The translations under genes were made by a program, and so were the position numbers. The notes under the pieces are model-generated. The model did not search any database, had not been told where the DNA came from, and saw nothing but the letters and a program-made list of their open reading frames with translations. A DNA stretch of 35,167 nt, taken from Acidimicrobiia bacterium. Lineage in GTDB: Bacteria > Acidobacteriota > Terriglobia > Bryobacterales > Bryobacteraceae. Location: contig VFZE01000054.1 in NCBI GenBank assembly GCA_016871315.1, positions 1-35,167 of the forward strand, written 5' to 3'. Positions 25,411-35,167 of this stretch are shown piece after piece. Within the stretch, counting starts at the first letter, position 1; each line of letters opens with the position of its first letter.

Positions 25411-26076
25411 ATGCGCCGCCGTCACTTCCTTTCTCTCTCCGCGGAATCCGTCGGCGGCCTCCTTATTTACAGCCTCCAGCGCACGCCTCTCCGCGCTCAA
25501 TCTCAATCCGGAACCATCCGCGTTCCCCTCAAGTTCTTCACCGAAAAACAGGCCCTCCTCCTCGCCGCCGCCGCCGCCCGCATCTTCCCTTCAGACGATA
25601 CCGGCCCCGGCGCCAACGAAGCCGGCGTCGTCCTCTATATTGACCGCCAGCTCGCCTCAGCCTATGGCCGCGACCGCTTCCGCTACACCGCCGAACCCTT
25701 CCTCGACGGCCCGCCCGAACTCGGCCACCAAGGCCCCCTCACCCCGCGCCAGATCTACTCTGAAGGCCTTGCGCAACTCGAAGGCATCGACACCCTTTCC
25801 CCTGAAGATGCCGACGCAAAGCTCCGCTCCATCGAACGAACCCCCTTCTTCTCCCTCCTCCGCCAACACACCATCGAAGGCATGTTCTGCGACCCCATGC
25901 ACGGCGGCAACATCGATAAAATCGGCTGGCAATTGATCGGATTCCCCGGCCCTCGCATGAGCTATTTCTCTGAAGTCGATTCCTATTACGGCAAGCCCTT
26001 CCGCCCCAGACCCGAGAGCCTCTCGGAAATCCTCGGCCGCCCCGTCACTCCTTCCGAAGACGAGGAGCCCGCATGA
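25411..26076 (+). CDS. Gluconate 2-dehydrogenase subunit 3 family protein
   Basis: 221 residues. The N-terminus RRRHFLSLSAESVGGLLIYSL is a plausible twin-arginine signal, followed by an Ala-Gln-type cleavage site. The body is typical for the family: FFTEKQALLLAAAAARIFPSDDTGPGANEAGV, then a C-terminal part with FCDPMHGGNIDKIGW and GFPGPRMSY. It should be the exported small subunit of the GMC dehydrogenase encoded next; the two genes overlap as ATGA. Gene order is small then large subunit, opposite to the pair at 8.4-10.7 kb. It is divergent from ispH with only 22 bp between the start codons. Confidence 0.92.
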   Translation: MRRRHFLSLSAESVGGLLIYSLQRTPLRAQSQSGTIRVPLKFFTEKQALLLAAAAARIFPSDDTGPGANEAGVVLYIDRQLASAYGRDRFRYTAEPFLDGPPELGHQGPLTPRQIYSEGLAQLEGIDTLSPEDADAKLRSIERTPFFSLLRQHTIEGMFCDPMHGGNIDKIGWQLIGFPGPRMSYFSEVDSYYGKPFRPRPESLSEILGRPVTPSEDEEPA

Positions 26077-27806
26077 GAACCCTCAAACCCGTCGACGTCG
26101 TGATCGTTGGCGGCGGCTGGACCGGCCTCCTCATGGCCAAGGAACTCTCCGCCGACTCGGCTCGCTCCATCGTTGTCCTCGAACGTGGCCCCGCGCGCAA
26201 AACCGCCGACTATATCGACGACATGGATGAACTCGACTATGCCATCCGCCTCCGCATGATGCAGGACATCCGGCACGAAACTGTCACCGTCCGCCACACC
26301 GTCCAGGACCGCGCCCTCCCCGTTCGCCAGTACGGCTCCTTCCTCCCCGGCACCGGCACCGGCGGCGGAGGCGAACACTGGAGCGGCATCAGCTACCGCT
26401 ACCTTCCGCAATCCTTCAAAATCGCCTCCCATCTTCGCGAACGCTACGGCGCAGCACGCCTACCCGAAGACCACGCCCTGCAAGACTGGCCCGTCACCTT
26501 TGACGAACTCGAACCCTTCTACTGGCAAGCCGAACAACTCCTCGGCCTCTCCGGCAAAGCCGGCAATCTCCGCGGCAAACGTCAACCAGGTGGCAACATC
26601 TTTGAAGGTCCCCGCTCTCACGAATACCCTACGCCGCCGATGAAGCGTCCCTACCTCGCAGAGCTCTTCCATCAAGCCGCAACAAAACTCGGCTACCACC
26701 CCCATCCCCTCCCCGCTGCCACCAACTCGCAAAGCTACCGCAACCCCGACGGCATCTTGCGCTCCGGCTGTGTCTACTGCGGCTACTGTGAACGCTACGG
26801 CTGCATGATCGGCGCAAAAGCCCAGCCCACCAACACTCTCCTCCCCGTCCTCAACCGCCGCCGCAACTTCACCCTCCGCAACGGCTGCTGGGTCCGCCGC
26901 GTCGTCGTCGAATCCGGCAAGGCCCGCGGCGTCACCTACATCGACGTCTCGGGCGAAGAAGTCTTCCAACCCGCCGAAATGGTAATGCTCGCCTCCTGGA
27001 GCATTAACAACACCCGCCTTCTCCTCCTCTCCAAAATCGGCGAACCCTACAACCCCGCAACCGGCAAAGGCCAAATAGGACGCAACCTCACCCACCAGGT
27101 CTCCCTCCCCGCCGCCATGGCCTTCTTCCCCCAACCCCTCAACCGCTTCATCGGCGCAGGCTCGGCCGGCGTCGCCATCGCCGACTTCGACGCCGATTTC
27201 CTCGATCATTCCGATCTCGGCTTCCAAGGCGGCGGCATCATCTACACCGTCTGCTACGGCTTCCGCCCCATGGCCAACTTCGGCGTCGTTCCAACCTCCG
27301 TCAAATCCACCTGGGGCTCCGACTGGAAGAAAGCCGCCCTCCACCACTATGACCGCACCGGCCGCATCTCTTTCTACGGCGAGCATCACTCCTACCGCTC
27401 CCATTACATGGACCTCGACCCCACCTACAAAGATAAGTACGGCGACCCGCTCATCCGCATGACCATCGACTGGACCGATAACGAGCGCCGCATGGGCGCT
27501 CACATGTCCGTAAAAGCCGCCGAAATCGCCCGCGCCATGGGAGCCACCGAAATCACTCCCCACCCCGGCCTCCGCCGTTACGACGCCACACGCTACCAGT
27601 CCACTCACATCCAAGGCGGCGTCATCATGGGCGACAGCCCCGAAAACTCCGCCATCAACAGCTACCACCAACTCTGGCAGACCCCCAACCTATTCGTCCT
27701 CGGCGCTTCCGCCTGGCCCCAAAATCCCAGCGTCAACCCCACTCTCACCGCTCTCGCGCTCACCCACCGCGCCGCCCATGCCATCCGCACCCGCTCCTTG
27801 CTATAA
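26073..27806 (+). CDS. GMC-family FAD-dependent oxidoreductase (large subunit)
   Basis: 577 residues. FAD-binding VIVGGGWTG (10-18) and VLERGP follow at the N-terminus; GTGTGGGGEHWSG (93-105) is the GMC signature region; the C-terminal QNPSVNPTLTALAL closes the fold. Cys233, 236, 239 and 244 in CVYCGYCERYGC form a cluster like that of the first GMC protein and may bind iron-sulfur (inference). It has no signal and probably leaves with its Tat-bearing partner encoded just upstream (ATGA overlap). The role is likely periplasmic oxidation of a sugar-type substrate; the electron acceptor is not encoded here. The S9 peptidase gene follows after 11 bp with its own good ribosome site, so the three genes likely form one unit. 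Confidence 0.93.
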   Translation: MRTLKPVDVVIVGGGWTGLLMAKELSADSARSIVVLERGPARKTADYIDDMDELDYAIRLRMMQDIRHETVTVRHTVQDRALPVRQYGSFLPGTGTGGGGEHWSGISYRYLPQSFKIASHLRERYGAARLPEDHALQDWPVTFDELEPFYWQAEQLLGLSGKAGNLRGKRQPGGNIFEGPRSHEYPTPPMKRPYLAELFHQAATKLGYHPHPLPAATNSQSYRNPDGILRSGCVYCGYCERYGCMIGAKAQPTNTLLPVLNRRRNFTLRNGCWVRRVVVESGKARGVTYIDVSGEEVFQPAEMVMLASWSINNTRLLLLSKIGEPYNPATGKGQIGRNLTHQVSLPAAMAFFPQPLNRFIGAGSAGVAIADFDADFLDHSDLGFQGGGIIYTVCYGFRPMANFGVVPTSVKSTWGSDWKKAALHHYDRTGRISFYGEHHSYRSHYMDLDPTYKDKYGDPLIRMTIDWTDNERRMGAHMSVKAAEIARAMGATEITPHPGLRRYDATRYQSTHIQGGVIMGDSPENSAINSYHQLWQTPNLFVLGASAWPQNPSVNPTLTALALTHRAAHAIRTRSLL

Positions 27807-27817
27807 AAGGAAGACTC

Positions 27818-30166
27818 ATGCATTCCCCATCCGCGTTCCTCCGCGTTCCTCTGTGGCCATTCTTCTGCCTCCTCCCCCTCCTCCACGCCCAATCCACCCC
27901 CAGACTCGAACTCACCGTCGACTCCATCATGCGCGGCCACGCCCTCACCGGCTACCCGCCCCAATCCATCCGCTGGTCGGAAGACAGCGCCCGCCTCTAC
28001 TTCCAATGGAAGCAAGCGGCCGACGCACCCGAGAAAGAGACCGACACCTATGTCGTCAACCGCGACGGCTCGGGCCTGAAAAAACTCACCGAAGAAGAGT
28101 CACAGCAAGCCCCGCCCACCTCCGGACACCGCTCCCTTGACCGCAAACTCACCGCCTTCTCGGAAAAAGGCGACATCTACATCTACGACCACACCGCCGG
28201 CAAGCGCCGCCGCATCACCCGCACCACCGAATCCGAATCCAACCCCCGCCTCACGCACGACTCCTCCGCCGTCACCTTCCTCCGCGCCGGCAATCTCTTC
28301 CGCTTTGACCTCGCCTCCGGCCTCACCGATCAACTCACCGATTTCCGCACCCCCGCCACCGCCGATGCATCCACTCGCAAGGGCAGCGACAGCCAGGAAT
28401 TCCTCAAAAAGGAGGAAAAGGACCTCCTTGAAATCGTCCGCAACCGCGCCGCCAAGCGCGAAGAAGATGAGAAAAAGCGCAAGAAGGAACTCCCTCCCCA
28501 AACCAACCTCACCGGCCGCCAGACCGTCGAATCCCTCCAACTCTCACCAGACGCCAAACAGATCATCGCCGCCATCCGCGAACCCGCCGAAAAAAACAAA
28601 CCAACCCAGGTCCCCGACTACGTCACCGAATCCGGCTACACCGCCAATCTCAACGCCCGCAGCAAAGTCGGCGACGACGCGCACCGCATGCGCCTCGCCC
28701 TCGTCAACGCCTCCTCCGGCGAGCTGAAGTGGATCGAGCACGGCATCAAGGAAACCCCGGAGGCCAAACCCGAGGACAAAGAACCGCCTAAACCCCGCGA
28801 CCGCGCCATCCGCCTCTTCAACCCCATCTTCTCCGACGACGGCTCCAAAGCCGTCCTCCAGGGCGCCGCCGAAGACAACAAGGACCGCTGGATCTTCGCG
28901 CTCGACCCGGAGACCGCCAAGCTCCGCATCCTCGCTCACATCCACGATGACGCCTGGGTCATCTTCGGCGCTCTCTCCATCGGCTGGCTCCCCGACAACC
29001 AGCGTATCTACTACGTCTCCGAGCGCGACGGCTGGGCCCATCTCTACACCGTCCCCTTCTCCGGCGGCGACCCCACCCAGCTCACCTCCGGCAAATGGGA
29101 AGTCGGCGACGTCTCCATCGCCCCCGACAAATCAAAGTTCTACCTCACAACCAGCGAAGTCCACCTCGGCGAAGATCATCTCTACTCGATGAGCTTCGAC
29201 GGCAGCCCACGAACCCGCATCACCACCTCCGCCGGCGGCCACAACGCCACCGTCTCCCCCGACGGCTCTCTCGTCGCCACCATCCACAGCTACACCAACC
29301 GCCCGCCCGAACTCTACCTGCAAGACAACAAACCCGGCGCACCGCTCCGCAAAATCACAACCTCACCCACTCCTGAATTCTCCACCTACCCCTGGCTCGA
29401 CGTCCCCATCGTCCACATTCCCGCCCGCGACGGCGTCCAAGTCCCCGCCCGCATCTACAAGCCCGCCAACTTCCGCAAAGGCGGGCCCGCCGTCATCTTC
29501 GTCCACGGCGCTGGCTACCTGCAAAACGTCCACAGGCGCTGGTCCAGCTACTTCCGCGAGTACATGTTCCACCACCTGCTCATGGAACGCGGCTATCTCG
29601 TCCTCGACCTCGACTACCGCGCCTCGGCCGGCTACGGCCGCGACCACCGCACCGCCATCTACCGCCACATGGGCGGCAAGGACCTAGACGACCACGTCGA
29701 CGCCGCCAACTGGGCCGTCAAGACCCACGGCGTCGACCGCCAAAAGATCGGCATCTACGGCGGCAGCTACGGCGGCTTCATCACCCTCATGGCCATGTTC
29801 ACCCAGCCCGATGTCTTCCGCGCCGGAGCCGCCCTCCGCCCCGTCACCGACTGGGCCCACTACAACCACGGCTACACCTCCAACATCCTCAACACCCCGC
29901 ACAAGGACCCGGAAGCCTTCCGCAGAAGCTCCCCCATCTACCACGCCGCTGGCCTGAAGGGCGCCCTCCTCATCGCCCACGGCATGGTCGATATCAACGT
30001 CCACTTCCAGGACGCCGTCCGCCTCGTCCAAAAACTAATCGAACTCCGCAAGGATAACTGGGAACTCGCCGTCTACCCCGTTGAAGACCACGCCTTCGTC
30101 CAACCCTCCAGCTGGGCCGACGAATATAAGCGCATCCTCCGCCTCTTCGAATCCAACCTCAAGTAG
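27818..30166 (+). CDS. S9 family prolyl oligopeptidase (DPP IV/acylaminoacyl type)
   Basis: 782 residues. Signal peptide at 1-25 (LLPLLHA, cleavage before QS). A beta-propeller domain spans about 35-520 (WDxxxD-like repeats such as LFNPIFSDDGSKAVLQ), then an alpha/beta hydrolase domain with catalytic Ser650 in GGSYGG, Asp725 in HGMVDINVH and His758 in EDHAF. It cleaves dipeptides or short peptides after proline or similar residues and should act in the periplasm. A highly charged segment rich in Lys and Glu (about residues 190-225) is inserted in the propeller. Ribosome site AAGGAAG precedes the ATG. The DNA at the N-terminus has a short direct repeat (CCGCGTTCCT twice). Confidence 0.94.
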   Translation: MHSPSAFLRVPLWPFFCLLPLLHAQSTPRLELTVDSIMRGHALTGYPPQSIRWSEDSARLYFQWKQAADAPEKETDTYVVNRDGSGLKKLTEEESQQAPPTSGHRSLDRKLTAFSEKGDIYIYDHTAGKRRRITRTTESESNPRLTHDSSAVTFLRAGNLFRFDLASGLTDQLTDFRTPATADASTRKGSDSQEFLKKEEKDLLEIVRNRAAKREEDEKKRKKELPPQTNLTGRQTVESLQLSPDAKQIIAAIREPAEKNKPTQVPDYVTESGYTANLNARSKVGDDAHRMRLALVNASSGELKWIEHGIKETPEAKPEDKEPPKPRDRAIRLFNPIFSDDGSKAVLQGAAEDNKDRWIFALDPETAKLRILAHIHDDAWVIFGALSIGWLPDNQRIYYVSERDGWAHLYTVPFSGGDPTQLTSGKWEVGDVSIAPDKSKFYLTTSEVHLGEDHLYSMSFDGSPRTRITTSAGGHNATVSPDGSLVATIHSYTNRPPELYLQDNKPGAPLRKITTSPTPEFSTYPWLDVPIVHIPARDGVQVPARIYKPANFRKGGPAVIFVHGAGYLQNVHRRWSSYFREYMFHHLLMERGYLVLDLDYRASAGYGRDHRTAIYRHMGGKDLDDHVDAANWAVKTHGVDRQKIGIYGGSYGGFITLMAMFTQPDVFRAGAALRPVTDWAHYNHGYTSNILNTPHKDPEAFRRSSPIYHAAGLKGALLIAHGMVDINVHFQDAVRLVQKLIELRKDNWELAVYPVEDHAFVQPSSWADEYKRILRLFESNLK

Positions 30167-30175
30167 CGCACGCAC

Positions 30176-30292
30176 TCATTCAAAAACATCCACCCTCTTC
30201 CCGGCGCTATACACGGAACGCCGCTTCGCTGGGTGCAGCTTGCGATACACCCCCTTCACCTTCCCGCCCTCGAAGACCGCCGCCGAGTTATA
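30176..30292 (-). pseudogene. Fragment of a carbon-nitrogen hydrolase (nitrilase family)
   Basis: On the minus strand 38 codons from 30292 to a TGA at 30176 read YNSAAVFEGGKVKGVYRKLH and continue HPAKRRSVYSAGKRVDVF. NSAAVF, the GVYRKLHP motif (which carries the catalytic Lys of the Glu-Lys-Cys triad) and RSVYSAG are typical of the middle of nitrilases. Glu and Cys parts are absent; a TAG stop precedes the fragment and the S9 peptidase gene ends 9 bp beyond it. This is a gene remnant, too short for function. The match is from memory of the motif, not a search. Confidence 0.5.
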
Positions 30293-30344
30293 CTAAGCAA
30301 CACAACCTGCGGCGTTGGCAGCCGGCCGGAGCCCAAGACCGAGG

Positions 30345-30455
30345 ACAACAGGCGGCTGGATCAACGCCAATCCGGTGTCCTATGTGGCGGGCGGCAAGCA
30401 ATATGTCACCGTGGCATCGGGGAGGGCACTCATTGCCTTCACGCTGCTACAATAG
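30345..30455 (+). pseudogene. C-terminal fragment of a PQQ-dependent dehydrogenase
   Basis: The frame 30345-30455 reads TTGGWINANPVSYVAGGKQY and then VTVASGRALIAFTLLQ followed by TAG. This matches the closing propeller blade of PQQ-dependent alcohol/glucose dehydrogenases, where a segment like GxINANPVSYxxxGKQYVxVASG is typical. Nothing upstream continues the frame with a recognisable protein, so the rest of the gene is lost. The stop is 8 bp before the ATG of the next fragment, as if the two were once neighbouring genes of one operon. Confidence 0.55.
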
Positions 30456-30463
30456 CCGCTCCT

Positions 30464-30769
30464 ATGAAAATTGCCGTCGTTGGTCTTGGATTCATGGGTT
30501 CCACCCATTTGCAGGCCTTGCAGAAGATTCCCCACGCCCACCTTGCCGCCGTCGTGAGCAATGATCCCGTGAAGCTGGCCGGGGATCTGAGCGCCATCCA
30601 GGGCAACCTCGACCGGCCCGGCGAAAAGCTCGATTTTTCCGGCGTGAAGAAGTACGGAAAACTCGAGCAGGCGCTCGCCGATGATGAGATTGAAGCGGTC
30701 GACCTCTGCCTGCCCACCCATCTGCATGAGCCGGCGGCCATCGCCGCCCTCGTCTCCTCCCCTCGCTGA
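30464..30769 (+). pseudogene. N-terminal fragment of a Gfo/Idh/MocA-family oxidoreductase
   Basis: 101 codons from ATG 30464: MKIAVVGLGFMGSTHLQALQ (NAD-binding GLGFMG), then LAAVVSND, and VDLCLPTHLHEPAAIAAL. The family is normally 330-400 residues, and after this point one expects the EAGKHVLxEKP motif; here the frame instead turns to VSSPR and stops at 30769. The catalytic domain is absent, so the gene is a truncated relic with a junction near 30755. It probably was an NAD(P)-dependent sugar dehydrogenase. The remaining 69 bp to the end of clpC hold nothing I recognise. Confidence 0.8.
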
Positions 30770-30838
30770 TCTGCGCGGCCTCGCCGCAGGTTTCTCTCGA
30801 ACTGGATCCGCCACTTCCAGCCAAAGCTCGGTTAGGGT

Positions 30839-33322
<2,484 letters not shown>

Positions 33323-33337
33323 AATACCTGCCGTTGT

Positions 33338-34069
33338 TCATGCCCGGCCAACCCCTGAAGTGGATGCCCAGCCGGGAGAATCCAATACCCAGGGAGCGAT
33401 TGCTCCCTTCCCTAATTGTAAGACGCGATCGCAGGTTTGCGCGAATGCGAGATTGTGCGTGACGATGATGGAGGTGAGCTGGCGGGAGCGGTGAAGGCTG
33501 GCCAGCAGTTCGGCGACGGCGTCGGCGGTCTGCTGATCGAGGTTGCCTGTGGGTTCGTCAGCAAGCAGGAGTTTGGGGCCTCCAAGAAGGGCGCGGGCCA
33601 GTGTGGCACGCTGCTGTTCCCCGCCGGAGAGCTCGCCGGCGCGGTGGTGTGCGCGATCGGCAAGGCCAACTTCGGCGAGAAGCTCGCGGGCTGCTTTTTG
33701 GGCCTGTGACTGGTTTTCGCCTCGGATGAGGAGAGGGAAGGCGACATTCTCGGCGGCGGTGAACTCCGGCAACAGCGATGGCTGCTGCCAGACGTATCCG
33801 ACGTGGCGGTTGCGATAATCGGCCAACGCGGCATCGGAAAGCGAGAAAATGTCCCGGCCCTGGAACAGGACGGCGCCGGCCGTGGGACGCTCCAGACCGC
33901 CCAGCAGGTGCAATAAAGTGGATTTTCCCGAGCCGGAAGGCCCGGTGATGGCGCAGCGCTGGCCGGCCTGAATTTCAAAATCGAGCGCAGTGAACACAAC
34001 CAGCTCACCTTGGCCTGAACGATATTTCATCGCCAGGTTTTGTGCGCGAATGAGAGGTTCGGTTGCCAA
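33338..34069 (-). CDS. ABC transporter ATP-binding protein, LolD/MacB-like
   Basis: 243 residues from TTG 34069. Walker A GPSGSGKST (43-51), Q-loop YVWQQPSLLP with Gln95-96, signature LSGGEQQR (147-154), Walker B LLLADEPT (167-174) and H-loop His205. The sequence is of the type found in lipoprotein release (LolD) and MacB-like or FtsX-like exporters, which pair with a membrane permease, but no permease gene is adjacent in the window; the downstream gene is clpC and the upstream gene is a secreted protein. The last ~20 residues (after LQLGKG) do not match the fold. The TTG start is supported by GGAGGA seven bases upstream. Confidence 0.88.
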   Translation of the reverse strand: MATEPLIRAQNLAMKYRSGQGELVVFTALDFEIQAGQRCAITGPSGSGKSTLLHLLGGLERPTAGAVLFQGRDIFSLSDAALADYRNRHVGYVWQQPSLLPEFTAAENVAFPLLIRGENQSQAQKAARELLAEVGLADRAHHRAGELSGGEQQRATLARALLGGPKLLLADEPTGNLDQQTADAVAELLASLHRSRQLTSIIVTHNLAFAQTCDRVLQLGKGAIAPWVLDSPGWASTSGVGRA

Positions 34070-34076
34070 GAAAGAT

Positions 34077-34082
34077 TCCTCC
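34077..34082 (-). promoter_or_regulatory. Ribosome binding site deciding the TTG start of the ABC ATPase
   Basis: GGAGGA on the minus strand, seven bases before TTG 34069. There is no ATG at a comparable position. Confidence 0.6.
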
Positions 34083-34187
34083 GGGGCAACAGGTTCACCG
34101 ACACTCTTACGCTAGCACGAAACCACGAAACGAACTTCACAAATGTGTCTTGTAAACAGTATCGGCAACGAACGGGGCGGGCATTAA

Positions 34188-35147
34188 CTACTTGGCTTTC
34201 GCCCCGGCGCCGGGCTTGGCGGGAGCGGTGTCAGGGGCCTTGGTTTCGGTGGCAGGCTTGACGGCTGCGGTGGCGACGGGCGCCCCAAGGGCTGTCGGTT
34301 TTGTCTGCGATGGCGGATTGGCAGCCGGGGGTGGCCCGGATCGAATCCAGGGGCGATATCGGAAACGCGAGCGGGGACCAGCCTCGGGCTTGGACCCCGG
34401 TGGAGGGGGCGGCGGTGGAACCCAGATCCGCTCCGGCCATTCGGGCATCGGAGGGATATGGATGCGCGGAGCGGTACGTGGCAGGGCCATGGCGTGGAGG
34501 GCCAGCCGAGGCTGGTGCACGAGGAGGCGTAAGTGGATGACAGGCCGGTTGGCGGAGCGCCAAGCGGAGAAGCGAATGGGGATCTCGTAGTGCCCAGGCC
34601 AGAGGGAGGCGGCGTCTAGATGAACTTCCACGCGGTCGGAATCAAAGGCGGAGTCGGGCGATGGTGTGACGCCGGAACGCTGCCGGAGTGAAAGCCAAGG
34701 CCAGGTTGGCGCTTGGACGCGATAAGGGAGGCCGGCATGCGTACTGGCCACACGGATGTGGAGGGGCTGCGGCGCCGGACCACCTGGCAGGTACTCGACT
34801 TCCAGCTGCGAGGGGGTGACGATGAGCATAGGTGCGCCTTCAACTCGGAGATGGTATGGCTGCAACGTGGCGCTGCAGTTGTTGGAGGCACGCAGCAGGA
34901 AGGAGAAGGCTCCTGATTCGGCGGGAGCGCCGGAGAAGTAGCCGGCGCGGGAGAGGCTGACGCCTGGAGGGAGATGGCCGGCGGCGATTTCAAAGGCGAC
35001 GAAGTTCTGGGTGCAGGCGCCGCCACCGTTGATGGTGAGAGGGCCGGCGGAGTAGTTCTTGCCGAGAGTGGCCGGGGGAAGATGAGCCGGCAACACGGCG
35101 GAGGCGGCGGGCAGGACAAGAGCCAGCAGAGAGAGAAGAACGGCCAT
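34188..35147 (-). CDS. Secreted protein with putative Ig-like domain and proline-rich tail
   Basis: 319 residues. A signal peptide covers about 1-17 (LLALVLPAASA). Residues about 18-105 look like a He_PIG (putative Ig) domain: LPPATLGKNYSAGPLTINGGG, then AGHLPPGVSLSRAGYFSGAPAESG and a Cys pair that may form a disulfide. A second beta-rich region follows at about 107-215. The last third is low complexity: proline runs (eight Pro in VPPPPPPPG), then Ala/Pro/Lys/Thr repeats, probably extended or cell-wall associated. No enzyme motif is visible. The ATG is 7 bp in from an out-of-frame ATG; the window ends 20 bp upstream, so its promoter is outside. Confidence 0.78.
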   Translation of the reverse strand: MAVLLSLLALVLPAASAVLPAHLPPATLGKNYSAGPLTINGGGACTQNFVAFEIAAGHLPPGVSLSRAGYFSGAPAESGAFSFLLRASNNCSATLQPYHLRVEGAPMLIVTPSQLEVEYLPGGPAPQPLHIRVASTHAGLPYRVQAPTWPWLSLRQRSGVTPSPDSAFDSDRVEVHLDAASLWPGHYEIPIRFSAWRSANRPVIHLRLLVHQPRLALHAMALPRTAPRIHIPPMPEWPERIWVPPPPPPPGSKPEAGPRSRFRYRPWIRSGPPPAANPPSQTKPTALGAPVATAAVKPATETKAPDTAPAKPGAGAKAK

Positions 35148-35167
35148 GGGTCATAGCTCTTATCGGC

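Noticed and set aside
26460-27671. Long open frame (403 codons) antisense to the second GMC gene
   Set aside because: Val/Gly/Ala-rich product caused by C-ending codons on the real strand.
27828-27860. Direct repeat CCGCGTTCCT in the start of the S9 peptidase gene
   Set aside because: Lies in the coding region of the signal peptide and is explained by it; too short to call an element.
30167-30838. Replication origin at the GC-skew switch
   Set aside because: The sign change is of the origin type, but I see no DnaA-box cluster, no AT-rich unwinding region and no dnaA/dnaN; the gene fragments point to a rearrangement instead.

Overview
The window looks like chromosomal DNA of an Acidobacterium of the Solibacter/Bryobacter type (inference from gene content). 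It carries an Oar-like TonB-dependent receptor with an N-terminal carboxypeptidase-regulatory domain, a secreted BNR/BACON/NHL protein with the C-terminal domain typical of Solibacter proteins, a serine/threonine kinase fused to TPRs, two GMC oxidoreductase/gluconate-dehydrogenase-subunit-3 pairs, and a full-sized hopanoid operon. No rRNA, tRNA or CRISPR array was seen.

Layout. (1) 1-4.4 kb: a probable insertion-sequence end (tandem 24-bp repeats), a membrane-anchored non-RD Ser/Thr kinase with TPRs, and two tandem paralogous small proteins of unknown function; base composition differs from what follows. (2) 4.5-11.1 kb: a small hypothetical gene, the TonB receptor, a GMC oxidoreductase with its Tat-targeted small subunit, and a small unknown gene. 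(3) 11.1-15.1 kb: a secreted propeller protein and a secreted ankyrin protein, both on the minus strand. (4) 15.2-25.4 kb: a tightly overlapping minus-strand operon in the order ispH, shc, hpnH, hpnA, hpnG, adhB, adhA, hpnC, hpnD, nadD-like (adhA and adhB are my labels for the two dehydrogenases). It would supply isoprenoid precursor, make squalene, cyclise it and build the C35 side chain. Two zinc dehydrogenases of unknown role sit inside it, and no hpnE is seen. (5) 25.4-30.2 kb: a second GMC/subunit-3 pair, in the opposite gene order, and an S9 peptidase. (6) 30.2-30.8 kb: a scar of three gene fragments (nitrilase-like, C-terminus of a PQQ dehydrogenase, N-terminus of a Gfo/Idh/MocA oxidoreductase). 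(7) 30.8-35.1 kb: clpC, a LolD-like ABC ATPase and a secreted Ig-like protein, all on the minus strand.

Most interesting points. The two dehydrogenases embedded between hpnG and hpnC are candidates for the uncharacterised reduction of ribosylhopane to bacteriohopanetetrol. The plus strand is strongly C-rich from about 4.5 to 30.3 kb whatever the gene direction, but G-rich on both sides, and the right-hand switch falls on the gene-fragment scar; this suggests a rearrangement. The kinase with its tandem paralogous small proteins is the best candidate for an undescribed system.
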